DNA from: Membranipora membranacea
Taxonomy: Eukaryota; Bryozoa; Gymnolaemata; Cheilostomatida; Membraniporidae
Direction: 5' to 3'
Length of the DNA stretch: 64,000 nt
Assembly: GCA_914767715.1 (NCBI GenBank)
Contig: OU612070.1
Span: 12,293,501 to 12,357,500, forward strand
Positions 47,251-58,952 of the stretch are shown here, in pieces; within the stretch, counting starts at the first letter, position 1; each line of letters opens with the position of its first letter. The position numbers and the translations under genes were made by a program. The notes beneath the pieces were generated by a model that made no database searches, was not told the DNA's origin, and was given only the letters and a program-made list of their open reading frames with translations.

Positions 47251-48640
47251 TGCTAGCTGGCTCTAACAAAGAATGTCTCTGTATGTTACAACTTCCTACG
47301 TAAATCAAGATCTTTATCAGTAAACACTTATATATGATTTACCCTATTCAACCTCATGGGCTATTATATGTGTGTTGATGACATCTTCAAAGGTTTCTCA
47401 GTCAGCAACCCATAAAATAAGGCATCATGATAATTTATCTATGACTCACTGAGTTTGATGAACTTGGTCAATAGACATGAATAGGTGATAATTGTAACCT
47501 TTTTGGTACAAAATAGCGAGAGATTTCCAGTATATTGTGACCATTTCCCACTGATCCATGAACTCCCTCCCTGTTCATTGCAATAATCATGGTTAAATTA
47601 CATAATATTAGCTCCTGAGATTATTTGGAATTTGGTAAAATCTTCGTCACTGTGATGTAAATCCATCAACATATGTCAGTCTTATTTTTAGTTAACATCC
47701 ACTAGCGTTTGTCTCTGCCCTAAGAAGATTACATTGGCTATTTCCAAAGTTTCTTGACAACCTAATTATCATGTTGCAATAATTATTCAGCATTACTGTG
47801 GTGGATAGAAACATGATAAACAAGCTCTCCTGTCTTAACAGATTATAGGGGATAGATTGTTGTGTTGGGCAGTTGATGGATCTGAATTGGGATGTGGGCA
47901 TGGAATCTAAAGTCTAGAAACCATCAAGTTAATTAATTAACAACTATCATAGTGCCTACTTTTGTTGACCCAATAACTTCCAGACCTCAAATCGCTGCAA
48001 TCATTTTTTTTAAATTCGGACTCTTCTGGTCAACACAAGAATAATAGAGCTGGCTCTAACAAAGAATGTCTCTGTATTACATCTTCATAGGTAAACAAAG
48101 ATCAGGATCAGTAAACACTCAAGTATGATTTACCCTATTCAACCTCTTGGGCTATGTGTTGATAACATCTTCAAAGGTTTTTCAGTCAGCAACCCAATCA
48201 AATAAACCATATGTGATAATATATCTATGATTCACCAAGTTTGATGAACTTGCTCAACAGACATAAATGGGTGATGTACGTTACAGTTTTGGCACAAAAT
48301 AGTGAAAAATTTCCATTATAGTGTGACCATTTCCCACTAATCAATGAACTCTCTCCCTGTTCATTGCACTAATCATGGTTAAATTACATAATATTAGCTC
48401 CTGAGATTATTTGGAATTCGGTAAAATCTTCGTCACTGTGAGATAAATCCGTCAAGATATGTCAGTCTTATTTTTAGTTTACATCAACTTGCGTTTGTTG
48501 CCACTCTAAGAGGATTATAATGGCTATTCCAAAGTTTCTTGACAACATATTTACCATTTTGCAATAATTATTCATCATTACTGTGGTGGGTGGAAACATG
48601 ATAAACAAGATAAATAAGTGGGTTAAAATTGCAAGTCTGT
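47251..48640. repeat. Tandem intergenic duplication of about 800 bp
   Basis: The block beginning GCTGGCTCTAACAAAGAATG near 47258 recurs near 48050, including the TTCAAAGGTTT...CAGTCAGCAACCCA and TCCCTGTTCATTGCA segments, with roughly 90% identity by eye. It lengthens the spacing between array genes 2 and 3. A more diverged relative lies at about 40318-40700. Confidence 0.7.
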
Positions 48641-48829
48641 CTCGGTCACCATATTCGACGCCACGTTTTTCTCAGTTTGCAGGTCAGTCGGAGCACATCT
48701 AGGGCGTCGATTGAACCCAGTAGTCAGTAGACTGCATCAGGATTCAAACCCAAGACCTCCAACACTTGCCCATTAGAGGGCAGGCGCTCTACCCAACTGA
48801 GCTACCTCCTACTCCTACTCCTACTCCTA
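48617..48829 (-). mobile_element. tRNA-derived SINE (family B), uninterrupted copy
   Basis: Minus-strand head: (GGAGTA) run, GGTAGCTCAGTTGGGTAGAG, then GGGTTTGAATCC. The 3' end is near GACAGACTTGCAATTTTAAC. The paralogous stretch near 47,815 lacks it (empty site), while the copy in unit D (52912-53410) carries the same insertion split by a family A SINE. Confidence 0.85.
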
Positions 48830-50952
48830 AAGGGGATAGATCGTATGAAGAATTTGAATTTTAAAAATGATGGGCGATGGAGGTATGGAATCTGAAGTCT
48901 TGAAATTATCGGGTTTACAAATACTATTATACTTATGACTTTCATGACCCCATGACCCCATGGCCAATTATTTTTTTAAATTCGGCTTTTTTGGGTTCAC
49001 AAAAGTATTACATAATAATTGTTATACTTTTGTTGACCCGATAATTTCCAGACTTGACCGAGTCTCAACCTAACCACGAAACTGTTGTAAAAATCGTTTT
49101 GCTCAAATGTCCTGGCGTAGCGTTGCCTCCTATGCCATGCCAGGCTAAAATATAGTCGTCAATGTCCGTGCCACTTTTCTATGCCCTCATCAATTCTGTC
49201 CTCACAACAACATTCCCTCTCAATCCAACTCCTTGCTCAAACCAACAAAAAATGATAGTATCAAATAATCGTTGTTGAAAGCTGTTTTAGGTGTTTACAA
49301 CCAAATTTTTTGACATCCTCATTGTAGTATCACTAATGAGCTGAAGGAGATAAACATGGTCTACTAACTTTTGGACATAAATCAAGTTTAAAGCTGGTCG
49401 GTTTTCTTTTGTTGCTAACATGAACTTGTCGTAGATAAACCTGCTACCCAAATTTGAAGCAACATGCCATGAAGACGAGTTTTAACAGCAAGGATTTGAT
49501 GGCTGTTTGCTTCCTGTGGGTATACTGAGGCCCACAGGAATCTATGATTGGACAGTGACCTCTGGCCTCAAGCAGACTGTACGGGCTCTCTTGGATCAGG
49601 AACTCTAACATAGATATCTAGACTTTTTACATTTTGACTTACAATTATCTTACGGATTAGATAGACTTCTGACTTTGCACAGACAAAATCACAGCTAGGC
49701 AGTGAAGCAATTCGAATAGGATTTCCATGTATAATAGAAAATTTTAAAGCTCTCATCTTCGGATGACCCAGCTTTTGATTTTGGCTCTCACCAGACATCG
49801 TTTCTGTAAAGTGATATTTCTCTCGGAAATTAGTGAGCAGCTGTCATCTTGATATCAGCTCATCTATTGACCACTGATACTGAATGAGATTTAAGTTGGA
49901 GATCGATCCTACGGCTGCAAATTTCATCTACAGAATTTTTTTCTTCTAATCAATCTGCTTCAAAACAACTCGACACTGCAGACCCTCAGTTGGGTTTTTG
50001 ATCACACTTTTCTTTCAAACAACACCAACAGTTGTGCAAGGCATGTGATATCAGAGAGTTTATCACAAACTCCCTAGGTGAGTGGTGATATAATCACAGA
50101 AGGTAGGATCAGGGAATTTAGGGCAGTTCCAAACTCCCTGGTAGGATACAATCAGATTTTGGAGTTGTCAATAAATATGGCATGGGAAGAGAACTCACTC
50201 CTTACAGATTTTGATTCAATACCAAGATCATGTGTGATCTGTTGAAATGAAAGCGCACACATATTTCAGCATTATGTGTACAGACTTTCAAAGTGTATTG
50301 CTTCCCGTCATATTAAAATTAATCCTCTCGTAGGAGCAAATTTGTGAAGCAAGTAACATCTGACACAAACCGAGTGAAACGCCGATTCCTGAAGCTTTAG
50401 AAAGATTTTGCAACAATCGTCGTGGGAATTGGGACCTGTCTTGTAACATCTTTGATCTTATCGATAGGACTTATATATGGTTTGGTTTATATTTACTTTT
50501 ATTTCTATAATTTAGGCAACTGAACTCGGGTGCCATAAAAAAGTATACAATGGTGTTGTACATATAATATTCAAATCACCAAAAAATGGCAGATCATTAT
50601 CACTATTAGGCCACATTACACAAAAATTACAATGCTGTTATAAAACATAAGGTATATATATATATATTAACAACGAGCTATTTGCAATAAATTGACTTCG
50701 CCAGGCAACACTTCGTCGGAATTCCATCGATGGAATCCTAAACTTTCTTCGTACCCACAGCCATCCATCTTTTCTTGTTCAATCTAACAAAATCGAGTGT
50801 TTATCTCTGATGACATGGTGTAAGGATGGCTGTCAATCGTTTATTCACCTGCCGTGGCTTGTCGATGCGATATACTGCAGCTTGTTGCTGGCTTGAAGCA
50901 CACCAGTGCTCGCACATCAAACTCTAATCACCCTAAGTGTTTGTGTGGTCTC

Positions 50953-51150
50953 TCAAAAGCTGCCTCTGCTGCCGACTGAACCAGTTGAGGTTCTTCTGGT
51001 GTCGTCTCCTGATCTGATTATTTTGACGATCTTGCCGTCCTTGACCCAGGCCTGGGCGATTTTACCGTTTAGCTCTGGGTAGTGCTCTGGAAGCAGCATA
51101 ACTCTCTGCATACCGTCGAGACTGTTTTGCTTTGCTACTTTCTTTCCCAT
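50953..51150 (-). CDS. 65-residue RRTS-motif protein, array copy 3
   Basis: Coding exon from ATG 51150 to stop 50953, 65 residues. It differs from copy 2 only in the tail (GSRGSF instead of SSRGSY). First-exon donor AAGG/TATGTT near 51419, TATA at 51550, polyadenylation signal on minus at 50498-50503. The core PELNGKIAQAWVKDGK is unchanged. It sits in a unit duplicated almost intact to give copy 4. Confidence 0.82.
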   Translation of the reverse strand: MGKKVAKQNSLDGMQRVMLLPEHYPELNGKIAQAWVKDGKIVKIIRSGDDTRRTSTGSVGSRGSF

Positions 51151-51549
51151 GATGTTGTATGTGCTGCTCAAATAAAAAAAATTGCTTGATAATACAGGCA
51201 TATATTGAGTTGGAGGGAATAAGGTTTTGGGTTATGGCGCAAAAAGTGTGCATAATTATATACGCCGTCAGACAGGGAGCAAGAGTCTGGGGTCTCAGAC
51301 TAATCAGATGCAAAACTAGCTGGTCTGTAGCCTCTACACATCAGAAATGATGATGGAACATTCTCAACCTAAGAGATACACATGTTAAACATAAAGTCGT
51401 ACAAAGTGTGTAACATACCTTGAAATTAATGTTATAAGGTTTTCTCTCTTTTTCTCTACTTGTATCCTGTTGCACTTGCCTAACCTGCAGGCTTTGTTCT
51501 CTTCTGAACTGTGTTTGATTTCTAATGTCTGTCAATGTGAATTGCCTGC

Positions 51550-51559
51550 CATATATACC
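51550..51559 (-). promoter_or_regulatory. TATA box of array gene 3
   Basis: The minus strand reads GTGGGTATATATGGCAGGCA. Both sides match the gene 2 promoter closely (CCCGATCA...TGTGAG upstream, ACAGACATTAGAAATC downstream). Confidence 0.7.
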
Positions 51560-52357
51560 CACACATCACATTTCGCTCTCACATCCTGATCGGGATCTAC
51601 AACCTGTGATTGAGGGGGCAACCTACCCCTCCAACCTGTCAAATTACATTGAAATGAAATCTCAGTCATAATCAGTCAACCTTAAAAATAGCCATGAGTC
51701 ATTCGATGTTTAATTACCTCAGATATTTTATGCTCGAGGCGGCTTCTATTATAGATATCAGATTATATAACCTGCAATATGACATTTGTAAAGCCTGTAC
51801 AAATTTTATTTATATCAAATAACAGGGCTCAGATTACTTTCTTGGCTTTTAGTTTAACGGAGAAGTCTAAACTTCCTGGCATCATATCCACCATTTTTCC
51901 TCACTGCACTATGTATAAGTGCCTTCCGCTGTAAACATACCACAGAGCTAGGATTGGCATGCTGGAAATAATGTGAAGCTGTAGCTACACACACTGTATT
52001 TTCCATGTAGCACCTTGACCAGAACTGCATTGGCACCGCAAGAAAATCCAAGATGGCAAATTTTGATTGAATGCTCTCATTGACTTATTCTAGTGTTGCA
52101 TGGGAGCTGGTGAACAGGTGTAGTAGGGTTGTGTAGGCTTTGAAGGAGGCACTGGAGAAAGACTTAGGACTTATTCACATCCAAATTATCTCTCTGGTAT
52201 GTGATCACTCACATTGGCAGTGATTTCAGTTCAGTCGTGGCTGTGACTTATAACCATAATGTGTGATGTGTGGCTTATTTATACCAATATAAATGACACA
52301 CATTCATTCCCAAAACATGCTAGCTGGCTCTAACAAAGAATGTCTAGTATATTACAT

Positions 52358-52388
52358 CACAGAGTAAGGATAATATCCTTACTCTGTG
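52358..52388. mobile_element. 31-bp palindromic micro-insertion with 7-bp target duplication
   Basis: Arms CACAGAGTAAGGA and TCCTTACTCTGTG around TAATA, flanked by ATTACAT at 52351-52357 and 52389-52395. The paralogous site in unit C (48076-48082) has a single ATTACAT and no insert, so both the insertion and the 7-bp duplication can be read directly. Confidence 0.88.
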
Positions 52389-52911
52389 ATTACATCTTCA
52401 TACGTAAATCAAGATCTTCATCAGTAAACACTCAAGTATGATTTACCCTATTCAACCTCTTTGGCTATTATATATGTGTTGATAACATCTTCAAAGGTTT
52501 CTCAGTCAGCAACCCAATAAAATAAACCATATGTGATAATATATCTATGATTCACCAAGTTTGATGAACTTGCTCGACAGACATAAATGGGTGCTGTACG
52601 TTACAGTTTTGGCACAAAATAGTGAAAAATTTCCATTATAGTGTGACCATTTCCCACTAATCAATTAACTCTCTCCCTGTTCATTGCACTAATATAAGCT
52701 CCTGAGATTATTTGGAATTTGGTAAAATCTTGGTCACTGTGAGATAAATCTGTCAAGATATGTCAGTCTTATTTTTAGTTTACATCAACTTGCTTTTGTT
52801 GCCACTCTAAGAGGATTATAATGGCTATTCCAAAGTTTCTTGACAACCTATTTTGCAATAATTATTCATCATTACTGTGGTGGGTGGAAACATGATAAAC
52901 AAGATAAATAA

Positions 52912-53410
52912 GTGGGTTAAAATTGCAAGTCTGTCTCTGTATGAAGACTAAGAAATGACATAGCCTTGATTAAAAGGTTGATTAAAATCCGATGTCATAT
53001 CACTCGCCCATCCCGAGGCATGGGCGGCGAAATATTAATGCCTTAATGGCGAGGCCGCAATATCTACGCCAATTTGCTCTCAGTTTGCAGGCAGGTCGGA
53101 GCACACCTGGGGGCCAACCAATCCCCAGTAGAAGATGGACTGCAGTGGGATTCGAACCCACGACCTTCAACACTTACGTGTTGAAGTCCGGCACTCTAAC
53201 CAACTGAGCCACCTCCTACTCCTTAAGGGCGCGGCCACCATATTCGATGCCACGTTTTTCTCAGTTTGCAGGTCGGTCGGAGCACATCTAGGGCGTCGAT
53301 TGAACCCAGTAGTCAGTAGACTGCATCAGGATTCAAACCCAAGACCTCCAACACTTGCCCATTAGAGGACAGGCGCTCTACCCAACTGAGCTACCTCCTA
53401 CTCCTGTCTT
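52912..53410 (-). mobile_element. SINE B interrupted by a nested SINE A
   Basis: The outer parts (52912-52960 and about 53228-53410) match the uninterrupted family B SINE at 48617-48829. The inner part (52965-53225) is a full family A SINE with its own tRNA head (GGTGGCTCAGTTGGTTAGAG). Both lie on the minus strand. Confidence 0.85.
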
Positions 53411-55563
53411 AACAGATAAAGGGGATAGATCGTATGAAGAATTTGAATTTTAAAAAAGATGGGCGATGGAGGCATGGAATCTGAAGTCTTGAAATCATCG
53501 GGTTTACAAATACTATTATACTTATGGTTACTTGATTGTTTCCAGACTTCTATGACCCCATGACCCCATGGCCAATTATTTTTTTCAATTCGGCTTTTTT
53601 GGGTTCACAAAAGTATTACATAATAATTGTTATACTTTTGTTGACCCGATAATTTCCGAGTCTCAACCTAACCACGAAACTGTTGTAAAAATCGTTTATC
53701 TCTAATGTCCTGGCGTAGCGTTGCCTCCTATGCCATGCCAGGCTTAAAAATAGTTGTCAATGTCTGTGCCACTTTTCTATGCCCTCATCAATTCTGTCCT
53801 CACAACAACATTCCCTCTCAAACCAACAAAAAATGATATGACACAACATATCAGGCCTAGGGTTTAGTATCAAATAATCATTGTTGCAGTTTTAGGAGGT
53901 GTTTACAACCAAATTTTTTGACATCCTACTTAACATTTCCCTCATTGTAGTATCACTAATGAGCTGAAGCAGCATAATCATAATTATGGTCTACTAACTT
54001 TTGGACATAAATCAAGTTTAAAGCTGGTCGGTTTTCTTTTGTTGCTAACATGAACTTGTCGTAGATAAACCTGCTACCCAAATTTGAAGCAACATGCCAT
54101 GAAGACGAGTTTTAACAGTAAGGATTTGATGGCTGTTTGCTTCCTCTGGGTATGCTTAGGCCCAAAGGAATCTATGATTGGACAGTGCCCTCTGGCTTCA
54201 AGCAGACTGTACGGGCTCTCTTGGATCAGGAACTCTAACATAGATATCTAGACTTTTTACATTTTGACCTACAATTATCTTACGGATTAGATAGACTTCT
54301 GACTTTGCACAGACAAAATCACAGCTAGGCAGTGAAGCAATTCAAATAGGATTTCCTTGTATAATAGAAAATTTTAAAGCTCTCATCTTCGGATGGCCCA
54401 GCTTTTGATTTTGGCTCTCACCAGACATCTTTTCTGAACAGTGATATTTCTCTCAGAAATTAGTGAGCAGCTGTCATCTTGATATAAGCTCATCTATTGA
54501 CCACTGATACTGAATGAGATCTAAGTTGGAGATCGATCCTACGGCTGCAAATTTCATCTACAGAATTTTTTTCTTCTAATCAATCTGCTTCAAAACAACT
54601 CGACACTGCACACCCTCAGTTGGGTTTTTGATCACACTTTTCATTCAAACAACACCAACAGTTGTGCAAGGCATGTGATATCAGAGAGTTTGTCACAAAC
54701 TCCCTAGGTGAGTGGTGATATAATCACAGAAGGTAGGATCAGGGAATTTGGGGCAGTCCCAAACTCCCTGGTAGGATACAATCAGATTTTGGAGTTGTCG
54801 ATAGATATGGCATGGGAAAAGAACTCACTTCTTACGGATTTTGATTCAATACCAAGATTATGTGTGATCTGTTGGAATGAAAGCGCACTTATTTCAGCAT
54901 TATGTGTACAGACTTTCAAAGTAAGGAAGTGTATTGTTTCCCGTCATATTAAAATTAATCCTCTCGTAGGAGCAAATTTGTGAAGCAAGTAACATCTGAA
55001 GCTTGAGAAAGATTTTGCAACAATCGTTGTGGAAATTGGGACCTGTCTTGTAACATCTTGGATCTTATCGATATAACTTATATTTGGTTTGCTTTATATT
55101 TACTTTTATTTCTATAATTTAGGCAACTGAACTCGGGTGCCATAAAAAAGTATACAATGGTGTTGTACATATAATATTCAAATCACCAAAAAATGGCAGA
55201 TCATTATCACTATTAGGCCACATTACACAAAAGTTACAATGCTGTTATAAAACATAAGGTATATATATATATATATATTAACAACAAGCTATTTGCAATA
55301 AATTGACTTCGCCAGGCAACACTTCGTCGGAATTCCATCGATGGAGTCCTAAACTTTCTTCGTACCCACAGCCATCCATCTTTTCTTGTTCAATCTAACA
55401 AAATCGAGTGTTTTTCTCTGATGACATGGTGTAAGGATGGCTGTCAATTGTTTATTCACCTGCCGTGGCTTGTCGATGCGATATACTGCAGCTTGTTGCT
55501 GGCTTGAAGCACACCAGTGCTCGCACATCAAACTCTAATCACCCTAAGTGTTTGTGTGGTCTC

Positions 55564-55761
55564 TCAATAGCTGCCTCTGCTGCTGACTGAACCAGTTGAG
55601 GTTCTTCTGGTGTCGTCTCCTGATCTGATTATCTTGACGATCTTACCGTCCTTGACCCAGGCCTGGGCGATTTTACCGTTAAGCTCTGGGTAGTGCTCTG
55701 GAAGCAGCATAACTCTCTGCATACCGTCGAGACTGTTTCTCTTGACTACTTTCTTTCCCAT
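55564..55761 (-). CDS. 65-residue RRTS-motif protein, array copy 4
   Basis: Coding exon from ATG 55761 to stop 55564, 65 residues. It begins MGKKVVKRNSL where the others have MGKKVAKQNSL; the rest matches copy 2. The acceptor (TCTGTTTCAG) ends at 55771, and the non-coding first exon ends at donor AAAAG/GTAAGC (55948). The TATA box is at 56081, and the polyadenylation signal on minus at 55105-55110. Its coding exon and 3' region belong to the recent duplication of unit C, but its first exon and promoter are clearly different, so it may be expressed differently. Confidence 0.82.
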   Translation of the reverse strand: MGKKVVKRNSLDGMQRVMLLPEHYPELNGKIAQAWVKDGKIVKIIRSGDDTRRTSTGSVSSRGSY

Positions 55762-56080
55762 GGTGAAGTGCTGAAACAGAGAAACCAACAGTTATTAAGT
55801 GAATTGAATCTTAGCAGAAAAATGACAGTAGTGAGTTAGAGTAATCAATGATTGTTGCAGCCCTAGTATTGTCAGCTATAATACTAGGATCAACAATATA
55901 GTGATGGACCCAAATCTACTTTATTTTATCGCTTCTTTGATGCTTACCTTTTGTTGTTAGAGAAACTGATGAAGTTTTATAGGTAGTGGAGCTTGTCTTT
56001 GCACCTGCTTAGTCTACTAGTTTTGTCCCTGTCTGTAGCTGAGCTGTTTGTGTTATGCCCATCCTCGTGAATAGCCCTCC

Positions 56081-56090
56081 CATATATACC
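56081..56090 (-). promoter_or_regulatory. TATA box of array gene 4 (diverged promoter)
   Basis: The minus strand reads ATAGGTATATATGGGAGGGC, about 130 bp upstream of the first-exon donor. The TATATATGG core is shared with the other copies but the surroundings are not. Confidence 0.6.
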
Positions 56091-57531
56091 TATCCAGCTT
56101 ATTCGCTTCCATAGACATACGCCCACATTTTTAAATCCTTCATCTTTGCTCCACCCATAAATGTAGGCTGCATTGACTGTACCTCTCGACCTGTCTTACC
56201 GGAATATTCATTGGATTTAGGGCTAAGATTAATGTCTACAATCAATGGCATAGCGTGATTCATCAATAAACGCAGAGCTTTTATTATGGAGGATGAGTAA
56301 TTTTATGCTTTTCAACAACTATTCTGTGGTCTATTATTATGTAGAAAATTATAGGGATCTTGAATGCCTTGAAGATACTAATTATTTGTTCTCAGGATGA
56401 AAACTATTTGTTCAAACCTGATGACATTGTGCAATTGCATAAAATCACCAACACACTTATCGAAATCAAATTTGAAAATCACTTCCATACTTGAAATAAA
56501 CGCATACAAACATTTTGTGTCATGCCAATAACAAATACTTGTGTTTTTAGGACTAGATTTCTGAACAGATGATTATGCCAACATTTTCTTTGATGCTTAG
56601 GGTATGATTTTATGTGATGTGCTCTGTCATAGGCTGGGCAGAGCCCTCCCCCTCCGCAATAAATACCAAGAAGAATTGAACACTGGCTTTCCGTAAGTCG
56701 GGTCACCACATGACCACACTGACTGACATTTGGAAGCTGATACTGTTTCCGGAAATTATTGAGGGACGCTGTTTGATATCATCATAACTATAGATGGGGT
56801 AGGGTGCACAAATGTTCAGTGTTGTAATTTGTGTCACATGCTATTGTGTTTTGACCAGCTTTGTAAGCAGTTAGATGACCCATGACATTCATCAAAGACC
56901 CAACTACAGGTCCATAGTGATATCTATAATTACGTTTTATTAGGGCCTGTCTCACACAATATACCCAGGGATTTTATTATTGATCATTGCAGAGGTTTAT
57001 TCCAGGAGGTCTCTGTTATTCCGGAAGGTCCCCATGATTAGGGGAGACGGATGTCAATTGGCGCCACTACCTAGTTCCTCGTCTGAGTTGATTAATGAAT
57101 GAAGAAGTAATCTTCCAATTGCAAATTACTACATATCCGGCAGCATTTTTGCGTCCTGTCATACAACAGGATTTAGGCTACTACAAAGGCTCAAGTCCAG
57201 AAAACTATTAGGATATATTATAATCAACTATTATTATTGACCCACATATACATGTACCCGGATTCTCAAAACATTGCACCCAAGTGTAGGAGGGGGTGGC
57301 TATAATGTCAGGCATGAATTGCGAATGATTTTGTAACTATAAATCCAGTCAAAAAATCATTTTGAGAAAGTACCAAACTATAAATGAATTGCCACTAATT
57401 TATTCTGTCATTTATAACCATGGTGATTTAGTCAAAGATAACAAATACTTTGTTTCGCTCCTTCCGACTTTTGTCAAAGGTAATGAATCCAATCTGACAT
57501 GTCATTATATAATAGGTGCATCGTGTAGGTA

Positions 57532-57645
57532 TATAAAGCCATAGGTATGTGACATATAAAGCCATAGGTATGTGACATATAAAGCCATAGGTATGTGACA
57601 TATAAAGCCATAGGTATGTGACATATAAAGCCATAGGTATGTGAC
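57532..57645. repeat. 23-bp tandem array, five units
   Basis: TATAAAGCCATAGGTATGTG plus ACA repeats at 57532, 57555, 57578, 57601 and 57624, essentially perfect. Open frames across it on the minus strand are repeat artefacts. Confidence 0.9.
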
Positions 57646-58309
57646 GGAATGTTTTGCGTTGGCTTTAACAAAAGGAGGCTTGTCTATTACATGATATTAT
57701 GATCCTGTGTGATTCATAGCTCTATTCAAGTTTAATGAAGCGCAGTAAACAGGTGATGGGTTGTCATGTGAAATTGAGGTCAGCCGGAGCAATCTAGTTC
57801 TCCACAGCTTATCCTGATTCTAGACATGTCTCTAATCAGCTTCAAGCTAAGAAACTTCGGACTTTGTACCGGACTTATCTTTTCCTTTTACCACATCACA
57901 CAGGTCTATGACATGATAGGATAGGATAAAAGTATTACACATATATAATATACTTATATATATCACATTTTAAAATCAGCCATTCTCCAAAGTATATGTG
58001 GAAATAGGTTGTTTTCATATCCTAATGATGATTTCGATATCTACCTTTAATTAAAATCTAGCCGTGTAATTGCAACTGGGAAATGACTAGTAAAACAGAC
58101 TAATCCATGACATAAATTCTGAAAATTATTATGCAATTTATGGAGAACATTTGTCTTCCTCAATCAGATTACCTTGTTTTGGGCGTATTGTATGTACGTA
58201 TTTGATTGCTCATTGGAAACGGATCCTGATAAAATATTTCCTTTGGTAGACTGGATTCATATGTTGGGTATTTGTGAGGTTATGGTATGCGGACTGTGGA
58301 GTGGGGAGG

Positions 58310-58419
58310 TATCCATGAATGGACACTGTCGCAGGCCGTAGACTGCCTACGGCCGGTATCAACTTCCCGAATACAATTAAAGGCTGGCTGTGTAGGTATA
58401 CAGCGACCATTCATGGATA
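58310..58419. repeat. Nested inverted repeats
   Basis: TATCCATGAATGG at 58310-58322 pairs with its exact complement at 58407-58419. Inside, GGCCGTA (58334) and TACGGCC (58348) form a second small hairpin. Probably a MITE remnant; no target duplication was identified. Confidence 0.6.
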
Positions 58420-58932
58420 GTTTCGGTCGCTCTGTCTTGAGAATAACCGAAAATAAAATCCAATCCACCATAGGAAGTGGTCGATCAACGAAAAAAACGA
58501 TATTGAGAAACCATTCAGGGCCATTGTAGTTGCACAGTTTTAGATAGGTACTGCTGTAATAGTTTAGACATCCCATTGCCAGACAATTTTACATATTGGG
58601 CAGTCACATACAGTTGTCCGTATGCCTATATGCATGTCCATTCTCATACAAGGCTGTCCAGTCAGAGTGAAGTAGACGAACAACCATCAACTGGAACACA
58701 AGTGGGCCAACCCATTATGAGTGCCTAGAACTATTTCAAAGAGCTTGTTGAATAATTCAAAACATCCTTGAGACAAAGTGGATTAAATTACTTTATAGCC
58801 TCATTTTTACCGCTTGAGCTTCCCTCTTCTGCTATCATAAGTGCTTATTATCCCTAGTCAACATCAACTCAACTGAAATACAGTCAATGGGGATGGCAAT
58901 GGGGATCACTATGCCAGCCCACAAGAATGGTC

Positions 58933-58952
58933 GGGGGGGGGGGGGGGGGGGG
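58933..58952. repeat. Poly-G run of 20
   Basis: Uninterrupted G20, the longest homopolymer of its kind in the window. It may form quadruplex structures and may be mis-sized in the assembly. Confidence 0.9.

Larger units (their letters stand above)
48048..51200. repeat. Segmental duplication unit C (contains array gene 3)
   Basis: Nearly collinear with 52319-55800, with long stretches differing only by scattered substitutions (for example around 49400-50560 against 54010-55160). The homology covers the intergenic block, a SINE and the gene itself. Confidence 0.85.
52319..55800. repeat. Segmental duplication unit D (contains array gene 4)
   Basis: Recent duplicate of 48048-51200. Differences include a nested SINE, a 31-bp palindromic insertion and small indels. 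Homology stops upstream of the gene 4 start codon, where the 5' region and promoter become different. Confidence 0.85.

Noticed and set aside
49568-49798. 76-codon minus-strand open frame (MSGESQNQKLGHPK...) in duplication unit C
   Set aside because: In the near-identical unit D the same frame has a nonsense change (CGA to TGA) and several of the few differences alter amino acids, so there is no sign of selection.
57428-57671. Minus-strand frames with repeated MALYVTYLWLYMSHTYGF peptide
   Set aside because: Translation of the 23-bp tandem array read through three frames; not a gene.
58287-58576. Overlapping open frames on both strands at 58.3-58.6 kb
   Set aside because: They coincide with nested inverted repeats, show no homology and have no splice context.
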